A stretch of 64,000 bases of DNA from Mesorhizobium sp. M00.F.Ca.ET.216.01.1.1 (GCF_004010325.2 NZ_SADR02000003.1:1-64000), one strand, 5' to 3'. Shown: positions 52,012-60,591, counted from the stretch's first letter. The notes: a model not told the origin generated them from the sequence alone. Made by a program: numbers and translations.

Positions 52012-54224
52012 TGATCAGCCAGCCTGTTTCCCGCACCGACGGCCGGGTCAAGGTTACCGGCTGCGCCCGCTATGCGGCCGACTATTCAGCCGCCGACCTG
52101 CTCCACGCAGTGCTTGTGACCGCAACCATTCCCGTCGGCCGCGTGACGTCGATCGCCGTCGACGACGCGCTCGCAGAGAAAGGTGTCGTGCGTGTGCTCA
52201 CGCATGAGGACATGCCCAAATTCGGCCGGTTCACCTCGCCAAGGCCGGGCGCCGATACCGAGGCCCCGGAGGGGCCGCCGGTGGCGCAGAGCTTCATGCC
52301 CATGCAGGGCGACGAGATACGTCACGAAGGCCAGCCGGTTGCCATTGTGCTGGGCGGGACGCTGGAGGCGGCGGAAGCCGGTGCCCACCGCGTCCGGCTG
52401 CACTACGAGCGTGGCGACGCTGAGCTGCCGGTGGCGGCTGACTGGACGGCCATCGACAAGGCTGCTGTCGAGCCGAAGGAGAGCGGGTTCCTGTTCGTGG
52501 AGCCGACGTTTTCGAAGGGCGAAATCGACGATGGGCTTGCGAATGCGGCCGCCACGGTCGAAGCCGTCTACCTGCAACCGTCGCGTCATCACAACGCCAT
52601 GGAGCCCTCGGCGACACTCGCCGAATGGAATGACAGCGAACTGACGCTGCACGACGCCACCAAGCACGTCTATGGTGTCCGCCAGGTGCTTGCCGCCCGC
52701 ATGAATATTCCGGTCGAGAAGGTTCGGGTGATTTCCCGGCATACCGGCGGTGGCTTCGGCGGCAAGGGATGGATTTGGCCGCATCAGGTGCTGGCCGCCG
52801 CCGCGGCGCGCATCACGGGGCGTCCGGTCCGGCTGGCGCTCAGCCGTGCCAATGCCTATTCCTGCCTCGGCTACCAGCCGCGCATGGCACAGAAGATTGT
52901 GCTGGCGGCGGACAGGTCGGGCAAGCTGACCGCCATGCAACAGGACGTGGTCAACCTGACCACCGTGACCGACGATTTCGTCGAGTTCGCCACCGAAGCC
53001 TCGAAGGGTCTCTACGCCACGCCGGCCATGCGTCTCAGGCAGCGCGTGGAGCGCGCACACGTCGCCATGCCGACGCCGATGCGCGCGCCGGTCGAGGGCC
53101 CGGGCACCTGGGCGCTCGAAAGCGCGATGGACGAGCTCGCCCACCGCCTCGTCATCGATCCGCTCGACCTGCGTCTGGTCAGCCATGCGGACACAGATCC
53201 GGCCACGGGCCGGCCCTGGTCATCAAAGAAGCTGCGCGAGGCTTATGAAGAAGGCGCCCGACTGTTCGGCTGGCGCGAGCGGCCGCGCGAGCCGCAGCGC
53301 GACGGCGATTGGCTGATCGGCTACGGCATGGCGACCTGCAGCATGGGCTGTTTTCGCAACCCGACACCTGCAGCCGAGGTCAGGTTGCACAGGGACGGTA
53401 CGGTGCTCGTCCGCACCGGCACCCAGGACATAGGGACCGGAACACTCACCATCTTTCCGCAGATCGCAGCCGATGTGCTGGGCCTGCCGATGGAGAAGGT
53501 GGAGTTGGAAATGGGTGATACACAGCTGCCGGAGGCGGGGCCGACTTATGGCTCATCATCGACCAAGGGGGTGGGCGCGGCTGTGCTCGCCGCCGCCGAA
53601 GATGCACGTTCGCAGCTTGCCCGTCTTGCCAATCTGCTGCCGTACAAAGTGGAGATGCAAGACGGCCATATTCGCCGCAAAGGCGTTGCCGGCGGTCAGA
53701 CGATCGCCGACGTGATGCACCATACCGATGTCGGCGAGGTCATCGGTTCCGGCTCGTTCGATCCGGCGCAGCACGGCAAAGGCCTTGCCATGCGCACCTT
53801 CGGCGCGATCTTCATGGAGGTCGGCGTCGATCCGGGGCTCGGCCTGCTCAGGCTTCGGCGCGCGGTGGGTAGCTACAGCGCTGGCCGTATTATCAATCCC
53901 CGCACCGCACGAAGCCAGATGACGGGCGGCATCATCTGGGGGTGGGGCATGGCGGCGATGGAGCAGAGCAAGCACGAACCCATGCTTGGGCGGTTCCTGT
54001 CGAAGAACCTCTCCGGGGTGGCCATTCCGGTCAACGCCGACATTCCCGGCGATATCATAATCCACTTCGTCGACGAGGTGGATGAGCATGCAAGCCCGAT
54101 TGGCGGCAAGGGCATCGGCGAGCTCGGCGCCACCGGCGTTGCCGCAGCGGTGGCCAACGCCGTCTTCGACGCTACAGGCAAGCGAATCCGGGAGTTGCCG
54201 ATCACGCCGGAAAAACTGCTGTGA
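52008..54224 (+). CDS. paoC: Aldehyde oxidoreductase molybdenum-binding subunit (PaoC/YagR-like)
   Basis: The 738-residue protein begins MMISQPVSRTDGRVKVTGCA. It has the xanthine-dehydrogenase family fold: TGGGFGGKGWIWPHQVLAAA, the MCD-cofactor loops (GTQDIGTGTLTIFPQIAADV; TYGSSSTKGVGAAVLAA), and the C-terminal GGKGIGELGATGVAAAVANA with the catalytic Glu. E. coli PaoC is about 730. Probably oxidises aldehydes to acids. Its start overlaps the paoB stop. No PaoD/XdhC chaperone gene follows. Confidence 0.88.
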   Translation: MMISQPVSRTDGRVKVTGCARYAADYSAADLLHAVLVTATIPVGRVTSIAVDDALAEKGVVRVLTHEDMPKFGRFTSPRPGADTEAPEGPPVAQSFMPMQGDEIRHEGQPVAIVLGGTLEAAEAGAHRVRLHYERGDAELPVAADWTAIDKAAVEPKESGFLFVEPTFSKGEIDDGLANAAATVEAVYLQPSRHHNAMEPSATLAEWNDSELTLHDATKHVYGVRQVLAARMNIPVEKVRVISRHTGGGFGGKGWIWPHQVLAAAAARITGRPVRLALSRANAYSCLGYQPRMAQKIVLAADRSGKLTAMQQDVVNLTTVTDDFVEFATEASKGLYATPAMRLRQRVERAHVAMPTPMRAPVEGPGTWALESAMDELAHRLVIDPLDLRLVSHADTDPATGRPWSSKKLREAYEEGARLFGWRERPREPQRDGDWLIGYGMATCSMGCFRNPTPAAEVRLHRDGTVLVRTGTQDIGTGTLTIFPQIAADVLGLPMEKVELEMGDTQLPEAGPTYGSSSTKGVGAAVLAAAEDARSQLARLANLLPYKVEMQDGHIRRKGVAGGQTIADVMHHTDVGEVIGSGSFDPAQHGKGLAMRTFGAIFMEVGVDPGLGLLRLRRAVGSYSAGRIINPRTARSQMTGGIIWGWGMAAMEQSKHEPMLGRFLSKNLSGVAIPVNADIPGDIIIHFVDEVDEHASPIGGKGIGELGATGVAAAVANAVFDATGKRIRELPITPEKLL

Positions 54225-54240
54225 GGGCTTGAGCCAGGTG

Positions 54241-55035
54241 CTATGCGGCGGCCTTCGCCTGCCGATCGAAGAACAGTGCCTGGCTGATCAGGGCCTTGAC
54301 CATGTCCGGATTGAACGGCTTGGTGACGAGGAAAGCCGGTTCCGGCCGCTCGCCGGTCAGGAGGCGCTCAGGAAAGGCGGTGATGAAGATCACGGGCACC
54401 GGCGTGGAAGACAGGATCTCGTTCACCGCATCGATGCCCGAACTGCCGTCGGCAAGCTGGATGTCGGCCAGCACCATCTTTGGCCGCGTCTTGCCGAACA
54501 TGGCCACTGCCTCGGCATGGGTGCGCGCCGTTCCGACGACGCGGTGGCCAAGGCTCTCGACCATTTCCTCGATGTCCATTGCGATCAGCGGCTCGTCCTC
54601 GATGATCAGCACGTCCGTTGCCACCTGGCGGGAAATCTCGTTGCTCGCCTGGGCAAGGAGTTCGGAGAATTCCTGGCCACTGGCGTCGAGAATCTCCGCC
54701 GCCTCGTCTTCGCTGAAGCCTTCGACCGCGACCAGCAGGAAGGCCTGGCGGGGGCGTGGTGCGATCGCATTCAGATTGGCGGCGGCACGCTGCTCCCACG
54801 CCGATTGCGCATGTTCCTGCGGGACACGGATGGCAACCGACGTGAAAAGCCTGGCGAAAACCTTATAGAGGGCGATGCGGTCGCTCGAAGCTTCGGGAAA
54901 GATGTCGACGTCGGCGATGATGGCTTCGAGCATCGCGGCGACCAGCGCGTCGCCGCTCTCCTGCGATCCGGAAACGGCACGCGAGAAGCGGCGCAGGAGC
55001 GGCAGGTGCGGAGCGATGGTTGCAGACAAGCTCAT
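54241..55035 (-). CDS. phyR: General stress response anti-anti-sigma regulator PhyR
   Basis: The 264-residue protein has a sigma-like domain (1-135; LYKVFARLFTSVAIRVPQEH; PRQAFLLVAVEGFSEDEAAE; ILDASGQEFSELLAQA) joined to a receiver (140-262) with Asp191 (MVLADIQLADGSSG) and the Lys of VTKPFNPDM. When phosphorylated, PhyR binds NepR and frees EcfG. It is divergent from nepR-ecfG with its own EcfG-type promoter at 55115-55139, giving positive feedback. Confidence 0.96.
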   Translation of the reverse strand: MSLSATIAPHLPLLRRFSRAVSGSQESGDALVAAMLEAIIADVDIFPEASSDRIALYKVFARLFTSVAIRVPQEHAQSAWEQRAAANLNAIAPRPRQAFLLVAVEGFSEDEAAEILDASGQEFSELLAQASNEISRQVATDVLIIEDEPLIAMDIEEMVESLGHRVVGTARTHAEAVAMFGKTRPKMVLADIQLADGSSGIDAVNEILSSTPVPVIFITAFPERLLTGERPEPAFLVTKPFNPDMVKALISQALFFDRQAKAAA

Positions 55036-55114
55036 AAGACGTCTCCCTCAGATGACGCAGTTGCATAGGTCTAGCCGATTGTAAGCCCTGCCAATTAGAA
55101 ACCCCAAGCACACA

Positions 55115-55139
55115 AACGCCGGCTTTCCGAAAAAGTTCC
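55115..55139 (-). promoter_or_regulatory. EcfG-type promoter of phyR
   Basis: On the minus strand GGAAC (55139-55135), 16 bases, CGTT (55118-55115). The phyR ATG is 79 bases downstream. It is back to back with the nepR-ecfG promoter, ten bases between the GGAAC boxes. Confidence 0.88.
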
Positions 55140-55148
55140 GATCCTTTT

Positions 55149-55173
55149 GGAACTAATATAAGAGGACGGCGTT
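55149..55173 (+). promoter_or_regulatory. EcfG-type promoter of nepR-ecfG
   Basis: GGAAC (55149-55153), 16 bases, CGTT (55170-55173). The nepR ATG at 55257 is 83 bases downstream. Confidence 0.88.
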
Positions 55174-55256
55174 GGAAGCTGGGATGGGCAACCAGACGAG
55201 GGTGTCGCTTTGTGCTGTGCAGTAGGGCGGCTCGGGTACTGGAAATAAAGGGCGAA

Positions 55257-55460
55257 ATGAAGGACATGACGAAAGATACCACGGCTGGCGCCGCAACCAG
55301 GCGCCGCGCTGCCTCGGGCGACCCACTTGGGCCGAACTCGGAAATAGGCCGCAAACTCAAGCAATATTACGACGAGCTGGTCTCCGATCATGTACCGGAC
55401 CGCTTCGCCCAACTGCTCAGTCAGCTGGAACAGGCCGAACCCGTACAGAAAAGGGATTGA
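55257..55460 (+). CDS. nepR: Anti-sigma factor NepR
   Basis: The 67-residue protein has the NepR core DPLGPNSEIGRKLKQYYDEL and DHVPDRFAQLLSQLEQAEP, with a basic, disordered N-terminus (ATRRRAASG). It holds EcfG inactive until phosphorylated PhyR binds it. It ends three bases before ecfG. Confidence 0.92.
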   Translation: MKDMTKDTTAGAATRRRAASGDPLGPNSEIGRKLKQYYDELVSDHVPDRFAQLLSQLEQAEPVQKRD

Positions 55461-55463
55461 AGC

Positions 55464-56015
55464 ATGGCGGTCGTCTCCCAGGGCTTCAAGACCGATCTGC
55501 TCGGCTCGATCCCGAGTCTGCGGGCTTTTGCAGTGTCGCTGACGCAAAACGCCGACAAGGCCGACGATCTGGTGCAGGAAACGCTGGTCAAGGCCTGGGA
55601 CAAGCATGAAAGCTTTCAGCCGGGCACCAATCTCAAGGCATGGCTGTTCACCATCCTGCGCAATGAATTTTACTCACAGATGCGCAAGCGCGGCCGCGAG
55701 GTGCAGGACAGCGACGGCATCATGACGGCCAGGCTTGCCGTTCATCCGGCACAGCACGGCCAACTCGACCTCAAGGATTTTCGCGGCGCACTCGAGCAAT
55801 TACCCGAGGACCAGCGCGAAGCCATCATCCTTATCGGCGCATCGGGCTTTTCCTACGAGGAGGCCGCCGAGATCTGCGGCTGTGCGGTCGGCACGATCAA
55901 GAGCCGCGTCAGCCGCGCCCGCACGCGGCTGCAGGAAATCCTGAAGATCTCCGGCGAAGACGAATACGGCCCGGACGCCATCTCGGCTCAGGTGACCGGG
56001 TCGAATGCCGCCTGA
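55464..56015 (+). CDS. ecfG: General stress ECF sigma factor EcfG
   Basis: The 183-residue protein has sigma region 2 (LLGSIPSLRAFAVSLTQNAD; KADDLVQETLVKAWDKHESF; GTNLKAWLFTILRNEFYSQM) and region 4 (LEQLPEDQREAIILIGASGF; SYEEAAEICGCAVGTIKSRV). It directs polymerase to GGAAC-N16-CGTT promoters. It is transcribed with nepR. The start at 55464 has AAGGGATTGAAGC upstream. Confidence 0.95.
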   Translation: MAVVSQGFKTDLLGSIPSLRAFAVSLTQNADKADDLVQETLVKAWDKHESFQPGTNLKAWLFTILRNEFYSQMRKRGREVQDSDGIMTARLAVHPAQHGQLDLKDFRGALEQLPEDQREAIILIGASGFSYEEAAEICGCAVGTIKSRVSRARTRLQEILKISGEDEYGPDAISAQVTGSNAA

Positions 56016-56042
56016 TGCCTGATTTTCGGGCAGGATCGCGCT

Positions 56043-56423
56043 TCAAATGATGGGTCCGCGCCCGCAGGCCGCCGCCACCGCCTCGACGAGATCGTCTCCC
56101 GAATAGGGCTTGGTGACCAATCTGATCCCCGGAAAGGACGCCTTGATTTCGTCGGCGTCCGAATAACCCGAGGCGAAGATGAACGGCTTGCCCGATTCGC
56201 GCAGCCGCGAGGCGAAATCGAGCGTCGAAGCGCCGCCCACCATGAGGTCGACAATGGCGGCGTCGAATTGCGCAACAAAACCTTGCCGATCGACCTCCGC
56301 CAGATCGCGGGCGACGACCACGTCGCCGGCGCCGTAGTCGCGGCAGAGCTGCTCCACATCCATGGCGATGAGGAATTCATCCTCGAGGACAAGAATTCGC
56401 AATCCGTCAAGCAATGGGGGCAC
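56043..56423 (-). CDS. Single-domain response regulator (SdrG-like, FAT GUY type)
   Basis: The 126-residue protein is a lone receiver: LRILVLEDEFLIAMDVEQLC, Asp59 in DAAIVDLMVGGASTLDFA, PFIFASGYSDADEI and VTKPYSGDDLV. The PFIFASGY block resembles the FAT GUY motif of SdrG-type regulators that act with HWE kinases and PhyR. A GTG at 56423 with AGGAGA upstream is chosen; an ATG at 56456 would add eleven residues. It is convergent with ecfG, whose stop is 28 bases away. Confidence 0.78.
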   Translation of the reverse strand: MPPLLDGLRILVLEDEFLIAMDVEQLCRDYGAGDVVVARDLAEVDRQGFVAQFDAAIVDLMVGGASTLDFASRLRESGKPFIFASGYSDADEIKASFPGIRLVTKPYSGDDLVEAVAAACGRGPII

Positions 56424-56669
56424 GTGGCAATGTCTCCTTGAAACGCCGGGAGCCATGAGCGCGATTTGGCATCTCATTTAAAGCTATTTGGCATCCTGTC
56501 ATTTAAAAAAGAAAGGCACGTCGCTAATGGTGGGACGCTCGATCGATCTTTTCGAGGAGAGTCGAACAAGGCATTTTCCGCGGCGGGCGGGACCCATATG
56601 TGGAAAAACACGCTTTCATGGGTCATTCTCAGGGGTCGTTCCGATTTCGAGATCTCGCGATGCTTGTTC

Positions 56670-56694
56670 GGAACCTTGGTGTGTATCGGGCGTT
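56670..56694 (+). promoter_or_regulatory. EcfG-type promoter before the YqjD-like gene
   Basis: GGAAC (56670-56674), 16 bases, CGTT (56691-56694). The ATG at 56725 is 30 bases downstream. No other signal is seen in 56478-56724. Confidence 0.82.
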
Positions 56695-56724
56695 TGAAAT
56701 CAAGCAAACGCAAGGAGTTAGGCA

Positions 56725-57051
56725 ATGGCGACTGCCACAGGAAAAACCGCGAACGAAAGCCGGACGACTCCGGACCTCGAAGCCGATATCAGGCAATTGA
56801 AGGCCGATATCGAAAAGCTCACCAAGCAGTTGGCCAAGACCGGCGAACACGGTTACGGAACGGCGCGGCGTGCTGCCGCAGAAGGCGTCGAACAATTGCG
56901 CGCCCAGGGCGAAGCAGCTTTCGACAGCCTGCGTAGCAACGCCAAGGACATCGAGGCCCAAATGGCGGCGAACGTGCGCGAAAGGCCGGTAACGTCGCTG
57001 GCGATTGCGGCAGGTGTCGGCTTTCTGTTTGCGCTTTTGGCGCGACGCTAG
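56725..57051 (+). CDS. DUF883/YqjD-ElaB-like membrane protein
   Basis: The 108-residue protein has a helical charged part (LEADIRQLKADIEKLTKQLA; GVEQLRAQGEAAFDSLRSNA) and a C-terminal membrane helix (VTSLAIAAGVGFLFALLARR). E. coli YqjD and ElaB of this family bind ribosomes at the membrane in stationary phase. An EcfG-type promoter precedes it. It is followed 12 bases later by the YqjE-like gene, so they form an operon. Confidence 0.85.
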   Translation: MATATGKTANESRTTPDLEADIRQLKADIEKLTKQLAKTGEHGYGTARRAAAEGVEQLRAQGEAAFDSLRSNAKDIEAQMAANVRERPVTSLAIAAGVGFLFALLARR

Positions 57052-57063
57052 TCCCCGCCGAAG

Positions 57064-57525
57064 ATGGGGACACTGGCATCGCTACTCTCGAACCTCGCCT
57101 CGGGTGAAACCGTTGCAGCGCTGCGCCGGGCGCGCACGGCGGCAATCGTTTATGTGCTCGCCGCGCTGGCAGCGTTGTGCGGCCTCGGCTTCCTCGTCGG
57201 GGCGGCTTACATCGAGGCGGCAAGCCGCTATGGACCGATGGCGGCGTGCCTTGGCTTCGGTGTCGGCTTCCTTGTGGTCGCCGGGCTTATCCTGCTTGTC
57301 TATCAGCTATCGGCCGGCGCCCGCGCCCGGCGCCGGGCGCGCAGGCGCAATGCCGACATAAAGGCGATCGGCATCGCGGCGGCGCTCGCCGTGCTACCGG
57401 CACTGCTCAAGGGCAAAGGCGGCCTGGGCGTTGTTCTCGGCCCGGCGATTGCACTCGCTGCCTACGCCATCTACCGCGAGAACGTGAAGCCCGGTTCCGA
57501 CGATCCGGATGGCGAAGCTGACTAG
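57064..57525 (+). CDS. Membrane protein, YqjE-like
   Basis: The 153-residue protein has membrane helices at about 27-50, 57-82 and 98-135 (IVYVLAALAALCGLGFLVGA; GFGVGFLVVAGLILLVYQLS; IGIAAALAVLPALLKGKGGL), with a strongly basic loop (GARARRRARRRNADIKA). The pairing with a DUF883 gene resembles E. coli yqjD-yqjE. It is likely co-transcribed from the EcfG-type promoter at 56670. Confidence 0.7.
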   Translation: MGTLASLLSNLASGETVAALRRARTAAIVYVLAALAALCGLGFLVGAAYIEAASRYGPMAACLGFGVGFLVVAGLILLVYQLSAGARARRRARRRNADIKAIGIAAALAVLPALLKGKGGLGVVLGPAIALAAYAIYRENVKPGSDDPDGEAD

Positions 57526-57594
57526 TTTTGACCGTGGTCTTTTCCGAAGACCGGTTCCCACTTTTCGCTGGCGCGGCCTTTCGGTTCGGGATCA
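57522..57594 (-). repeat. RIME-like intergenic repeat (inverted copy)
   Basis: On the minus strand it reads GATCCCGAACC through AGCGAAAAGTGGGAACCG to AAAACTAG, clearly related to the copy at 45155-45233. It overlaps the stop codon of the YqjE-like gene and fills the convergent gap before the GAF-PAS-HWE kinase. Confidence 0.8.
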
Positions 57595-57607
57595 TGGACC
57601 GGGTCCG

Positions 57608-59140
57608 TCACTTGGACAGATCTTCCAGCGGCATCGATATTTCGGCAAACACGCCTTCCGGGCGGAATTCGTGGGTCACCTCGCTGGAGATGACCTTGGC
57701 CAGGCTGCGGCGGATCAGGATCGAGCCGAAGCCATGGCGGTCGGGCGGCTCCACCTGCGGGCCGCCGCTTTCACGCCAGGTCAGCACCAGGCGCCTCGCG
57801 CCTCTCCTGCCTTGCGCCTTCCAGTCGAGATCGACCCTGCCTGAGGCCACGGACAGCGATCCGTATTGCAAGGCGTTGCTGGCCAGTTCGTGCAAGATCA
57901 GGCCGAGCCCTACCGCCTGGTCGGGCGAAAGCAGGAGGTCGACGCCGGAGATCGCCATGCGGGGGTGCTCAGCGGTGTCGAACGGCTTGACCTCGATCTG
58001 CACGAGCTCGCTGATGCCGATGCCGCGCCACTCGCGGTCGGACAGCAGGTTGTGCGCGACGCCCAACGCCTGCAGCCTGGCGCCAAAGGCTTCGAGGAAT
58101 TCGCTTGGCTGGCGGGCGTGGCGAACGGTCTGCGTCGCCAGCGCCTGCACCGTCGCCAGCGTGTTCTTGACACGGTGATTCAGCTCGCGCAGCAACAGCC
58201 GTTGCCGCTCGTCGCCGAGCTTGCGTTCGGTGATGTCATAATTGACGCCGAAGATCAGCGTCGGCTTGCCCTCGCCGTCGCGCTCGATGACACGTCCGCG
58301 CGTGGCGATCCATCGCGGCGGATTGATGCCTTTGACCCGATACTCGCCAAGATAGTCGTCGCTGCCGGTCAGTGCGTCGCGAAAGCGCGTCTCGGTCTGG
58401 TAGACATCGCGCGGGTCGATGGCGGTCAGGATGTCGCGTGCCCTCAGCCGGTTTGAGCGCGGCAGGTTGAACAGTTCGGACAAAAGCACATCGCATTCGA
58501 TCATGTCGGTGCGGATATCCCATGCCCAGCTGGCGAGCGAGGCGGCGTCGAGCGCGATGGCGCGGCGCTTTTCCTCGCGAGCGAGCGCAGCCTCGACCAT
58601 GGCGCCGTTGCGGGTGGCGTCCTTGAGCATGAACAGGCTGCCGGCGAGGTCGGCCAGTGCCTTCAATTGCCCAAGCTTGGCGGCCGATGGAAACGCATGC
58701 GGCTTTCGGTCGAGCACGCAGAGCGTCCCGATCCTGGCACCGGCGACCACCACCGGCGCGCCCGCATAGAAGCGGATGTGCTTTTCGCCCGTGACCAGCG
58801 GATTGCCCGAAAAGCGAGGATCGACGGTGGCATCGATCACCACCATCGGGCCGTCGCCGGCAGCAATCGCATGGGCGCAAAACGATATGTCGGTCGCGGT
58901 TTCGGTCTCATCCAGACCGACACGGGACTTGAACCACTGCCGCTCGGCACCGAGCAGCGTGACCAGTGCGATAGGCGTTCGCATCATCGCGGCGGCAAGG
59001 CCGCTGATGCGATCGAAGTCCGGATCGGCCGCCATGTCGAATGCGTCGAGATGGTGAATCATGGCAAGCCGGTCTTCCGCTCTTACCGCGTCAAGCACAG
59101 CGACCGGCAGGCCCTGCGTTTTCTCTAGCCTGTTATCCAC
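57608..59140 (-). CDS. GAF-PAS HWE sensor histidine kinase
   Basis: From the GTG at 59140 the protein has 510 residues. It has a GAF domain (about 40-185; RISGLAAAMMRTPIALVTLL; FCAHAIAAGDGPMVVIDATV), a PAS domain (about 205-320; EYRVKGINPPRWIATRGRVI) and an HWE kinase domain with LLLRELNHRVKNTLATVQAL, N-box LILHELASNALQYGSL and Trp-x-Glu in LTWRESGGP. It is cytosolic. Nearness to phyR makes it a prime candidate for a PhyR kinase (PhyK-like). The frame is open further upstream to 59356 but without homology. Confidence 0.85.
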   Translation of the reverse strand: MDNRLEKTQGLPVAVLDAVRAEDRLAMIHHLDAFDMAADPDFDRISGLAAAMMRTPIALVTLLGAERQWFKSRVGLDETETATDISFCAHAIAAGDGPMVVIDATVDPRFSGNPLVTGEKHIRFYAGAPVVVAGARIGTLCVLDRKPHAFPSAAKLGQLKALADLAGSLFMLKDATRNGAMVEAALAREEKRRAIALDAASLASWAWDIRTDMIECDVLLSELFNLPRSNRLRARDILTAIDPRDVYQTETRFRDALTGSDDYLGEYRVKGINPPRWIATRGRVIERDGEGKPTLIFGVNYDITERKLGDERQRLLLRELNHRVKNTLATVQALATQTVRHARQPSEFLEAFGARLQALGVAHNLLSDREWRGIGISELVQIEVKPFDTAEHPRMAISGVDLLLSPDQAVGLGLILHELASNALQYGSLSVASGRVDLDWKAQGRRGARRLVLTWRESGGPQVEPPDRHGFGSILIRRSLAKVISSEVTHEFRPEGVFAEISMPLEDLSK

Positions 59141-59209
59141 CGAGCCCCCAAATGCCTCGCCTGGCAGTATTCGCCGCCAGGCCGCCGTTTGCCGTTGCCC
59201 TCCGAGTAC

Positions 59210-59234
59210 GGAACCTTCGCTGCGATAAGTCGTT
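59210..59234 (+). promoter_or_regulatory. EcfG-type promoter before a small membrane-protein gene
   Basis: GGAAC (59210-59214), 16 bases, CGTT (59231-59234); the ATG at 59292 is 57 bases downstream. Confidence 0.78.
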
Positions 59235-59291
59235 ACGCGGCCATATCTTGCCAGACACGCTTGCCGGCGCCAAACAACAAAGAGGCCGATC

Positions 59292-59468
59292 ATGGTCAAG
59301 ATCATTCCTACCGACAAGGCCCGCCAGGGACGCTGGGGACGGCATCTGCTGCGCATTCTGATCGCCGCGCTGCTTCTGGCATTCGTCGCCTGGGGCGCCG
59401 CCGAAATCTATGGTGAGATGATCCAGACGAACACGCCCGCCAGCCAGGAGCAGATACCCAAGGGCTGA
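59292..59468 (+). CDS. Small membrane protein, probable EcfG target
   Basis: The 58-residue protein begins MVKIIPTDKARQGRWGRHLL and has one membrane helix (RILIAALLLAFVAWGAAEIY) and a polar tail (QTNTPASQEQIPKG). The ribosome site is AGAGG. No family recognised. The EcfG-type promoter upstream suggests stress induction. Confidence 0.72.
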   Translation: MVKIIPTDKARQGRWGRHLLRILIAALLLAFVAWGAAEIYGEMIQTNTPASQEQIPKG

Positions 59469-59500
59469 ATCCGCCGGTCTCACGGCTTCTTGGGATTGCA

Positions 59501-60421
59501 TCACGCTGCCTTTGCCTGTGCCGCGCGCGCCGGAACCAGTACATTCAACGCGCCAGGATGAGACTGGATTGTCGTTTCGCGATCGAGCTTAGCTAGTTCG
59601 CCGTCCATGACGGCGCGGAACTTCCTGCTTGCCGAACGGATCTTCAGAACCGCCCTGCCGGCCTGGTGGATTTCGACATGTTCGTTGTCGCGCCATTTGC
59701 CGCGTGCCATGTCGAAGAAGATCCGGAGCAGATCGCTGCGCTGCCGCGCGACCGTGACATAGATGCCGAGCACGGCGCCTGCCGGATTGTCGGCATAAGG
59801 CAAATGACCCTCGCCAAACAGATTGTTGGTGATGCCGATGCCGGTCGCGCGCGTCACGATCTCGGCTTCGCCGACGGTCAGCGTCACGTTCATGGTCGGC
59901 GGGTTGTTGATCGTCGCCCAGGCGGCCCGTACGGAGGCCCGCATCTTTCCCAGGCGTGAGCCGAATTCCATGCTCTGGCGCAGCTGCACCATCCTGGCAT
60001 GCATGCCGATCGAGAATTGATGCACGAAAGGCCGGCCGTTGGCGCTGGCCATATCGACGGCAATCACTTCGCCGTCAGCGAAGGATTTTATTGCTGCATC
60101 GAGGGTTTGCGGAATTCCGAGCCCGCGGGCGAAGAGATTCATGGTGCCCGCCGGGAGGATCGCCAAGGCCTTCTTGCTGTTCATCAGCCGGGCTGCCGCG
60201 GCCGAAACCGTACCGTCGCCGCCGCCAGCCAGCACGACGTCGATGCTGCGTCGCAACGCGGTTTTCTCCAGCCTTGCCACGATATCCTTGCCAGCAGCGA
60301 TATCGATGTCGACAGAGTGGCCGGCTGCCTCGAGCGTCTGGCGCATCTTGTCGGAGAAAGCGGAGAGATCGGTCGTACGAAAGGTGCCACCGTCCCGGTT
60401 CAGCACCGCAGCAAATCGCAT
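59501..60421 (-). CDS. Diacylglycerol kinase-like lipid kinase (YegS/LCB5 family)
   Basis: The 306-residue protein begins MRFAAVLNRDGGTFRTTDLS. It has the nucleotide loop IDVVLAGGGDGTVSAAAARL, LAILPAGTMNLFARGLGIP, and the C-terminal domain with ATGIGITNNLFGEGHLPYAD. It should phosphorylate a lipid at the inner face of the membrane. An EcfG-type promoter ends 58 bases upstream. It is divergent from the PRC-barrel gene. Confidence 0.85.
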   Translation of the reverse strand: MRFAAVLNRDGGTFRTTDLSAFSDKMRQTLEAAGHSVDIDIAAGKDIVARLEKTALRRSIDVVLAGGGDGTVSAAAARLMNSKKALAILPAGTMNLFARGLGIPQTLDAAIKSFADGEVIAVDMASANGRPFVHQFSIGMHARMVQLRQSMEFGSRLGKMRASVRAAWATINNPPTMNVTLTVGEAEIVTRATGIGITNNLFGEGHLPYADNPAGAVLGIYVTVARQRSDLLRIFFDMARGKWRDNEHVEIHQAGRAVLKIRSASRKFRAVMDGELAKLDRETTIQSHPGALNVLVPARAAQAKAA

Positions 60422-60479
60422 ACCCCCGCTCCGTTTCTTCAAAATTCCTGGACGAGGATTGACCCCAACCAAAGGCTGA

Positions 60480-60504
60480 AACGATGTGGTTTGGGAAAAG
60501 TTCC
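60480..60504 (-). promoter_or_regulatory. EcfG-type promoter before the lipid kinase gene
   Basis: On the minus strand GGAAC (60504-60500), 16 bases, CGTT (60483-60480); the ATG at 60421 is 58 bases downstream. Confidence 0.8.
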
Positions 60505-60566
60505 GGCGATCGGACGAAATCCATAGGGAGGCCACGTGCCTAACGTGCCTAAGGAACGCGTTTTTA

Positions 60567-60591
60567 GGAACAACAGCGTGGTCACAACGTT
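60567..60591 (+). promoter_or_regulatory. EcfG-type promoter before the PRC-barrel gene
   Basis: GGAAC (60567-60571), 16 bases, CGTT (60588-60591). The start at 60684 is 92 bases downstream. Confidence 0.78.
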
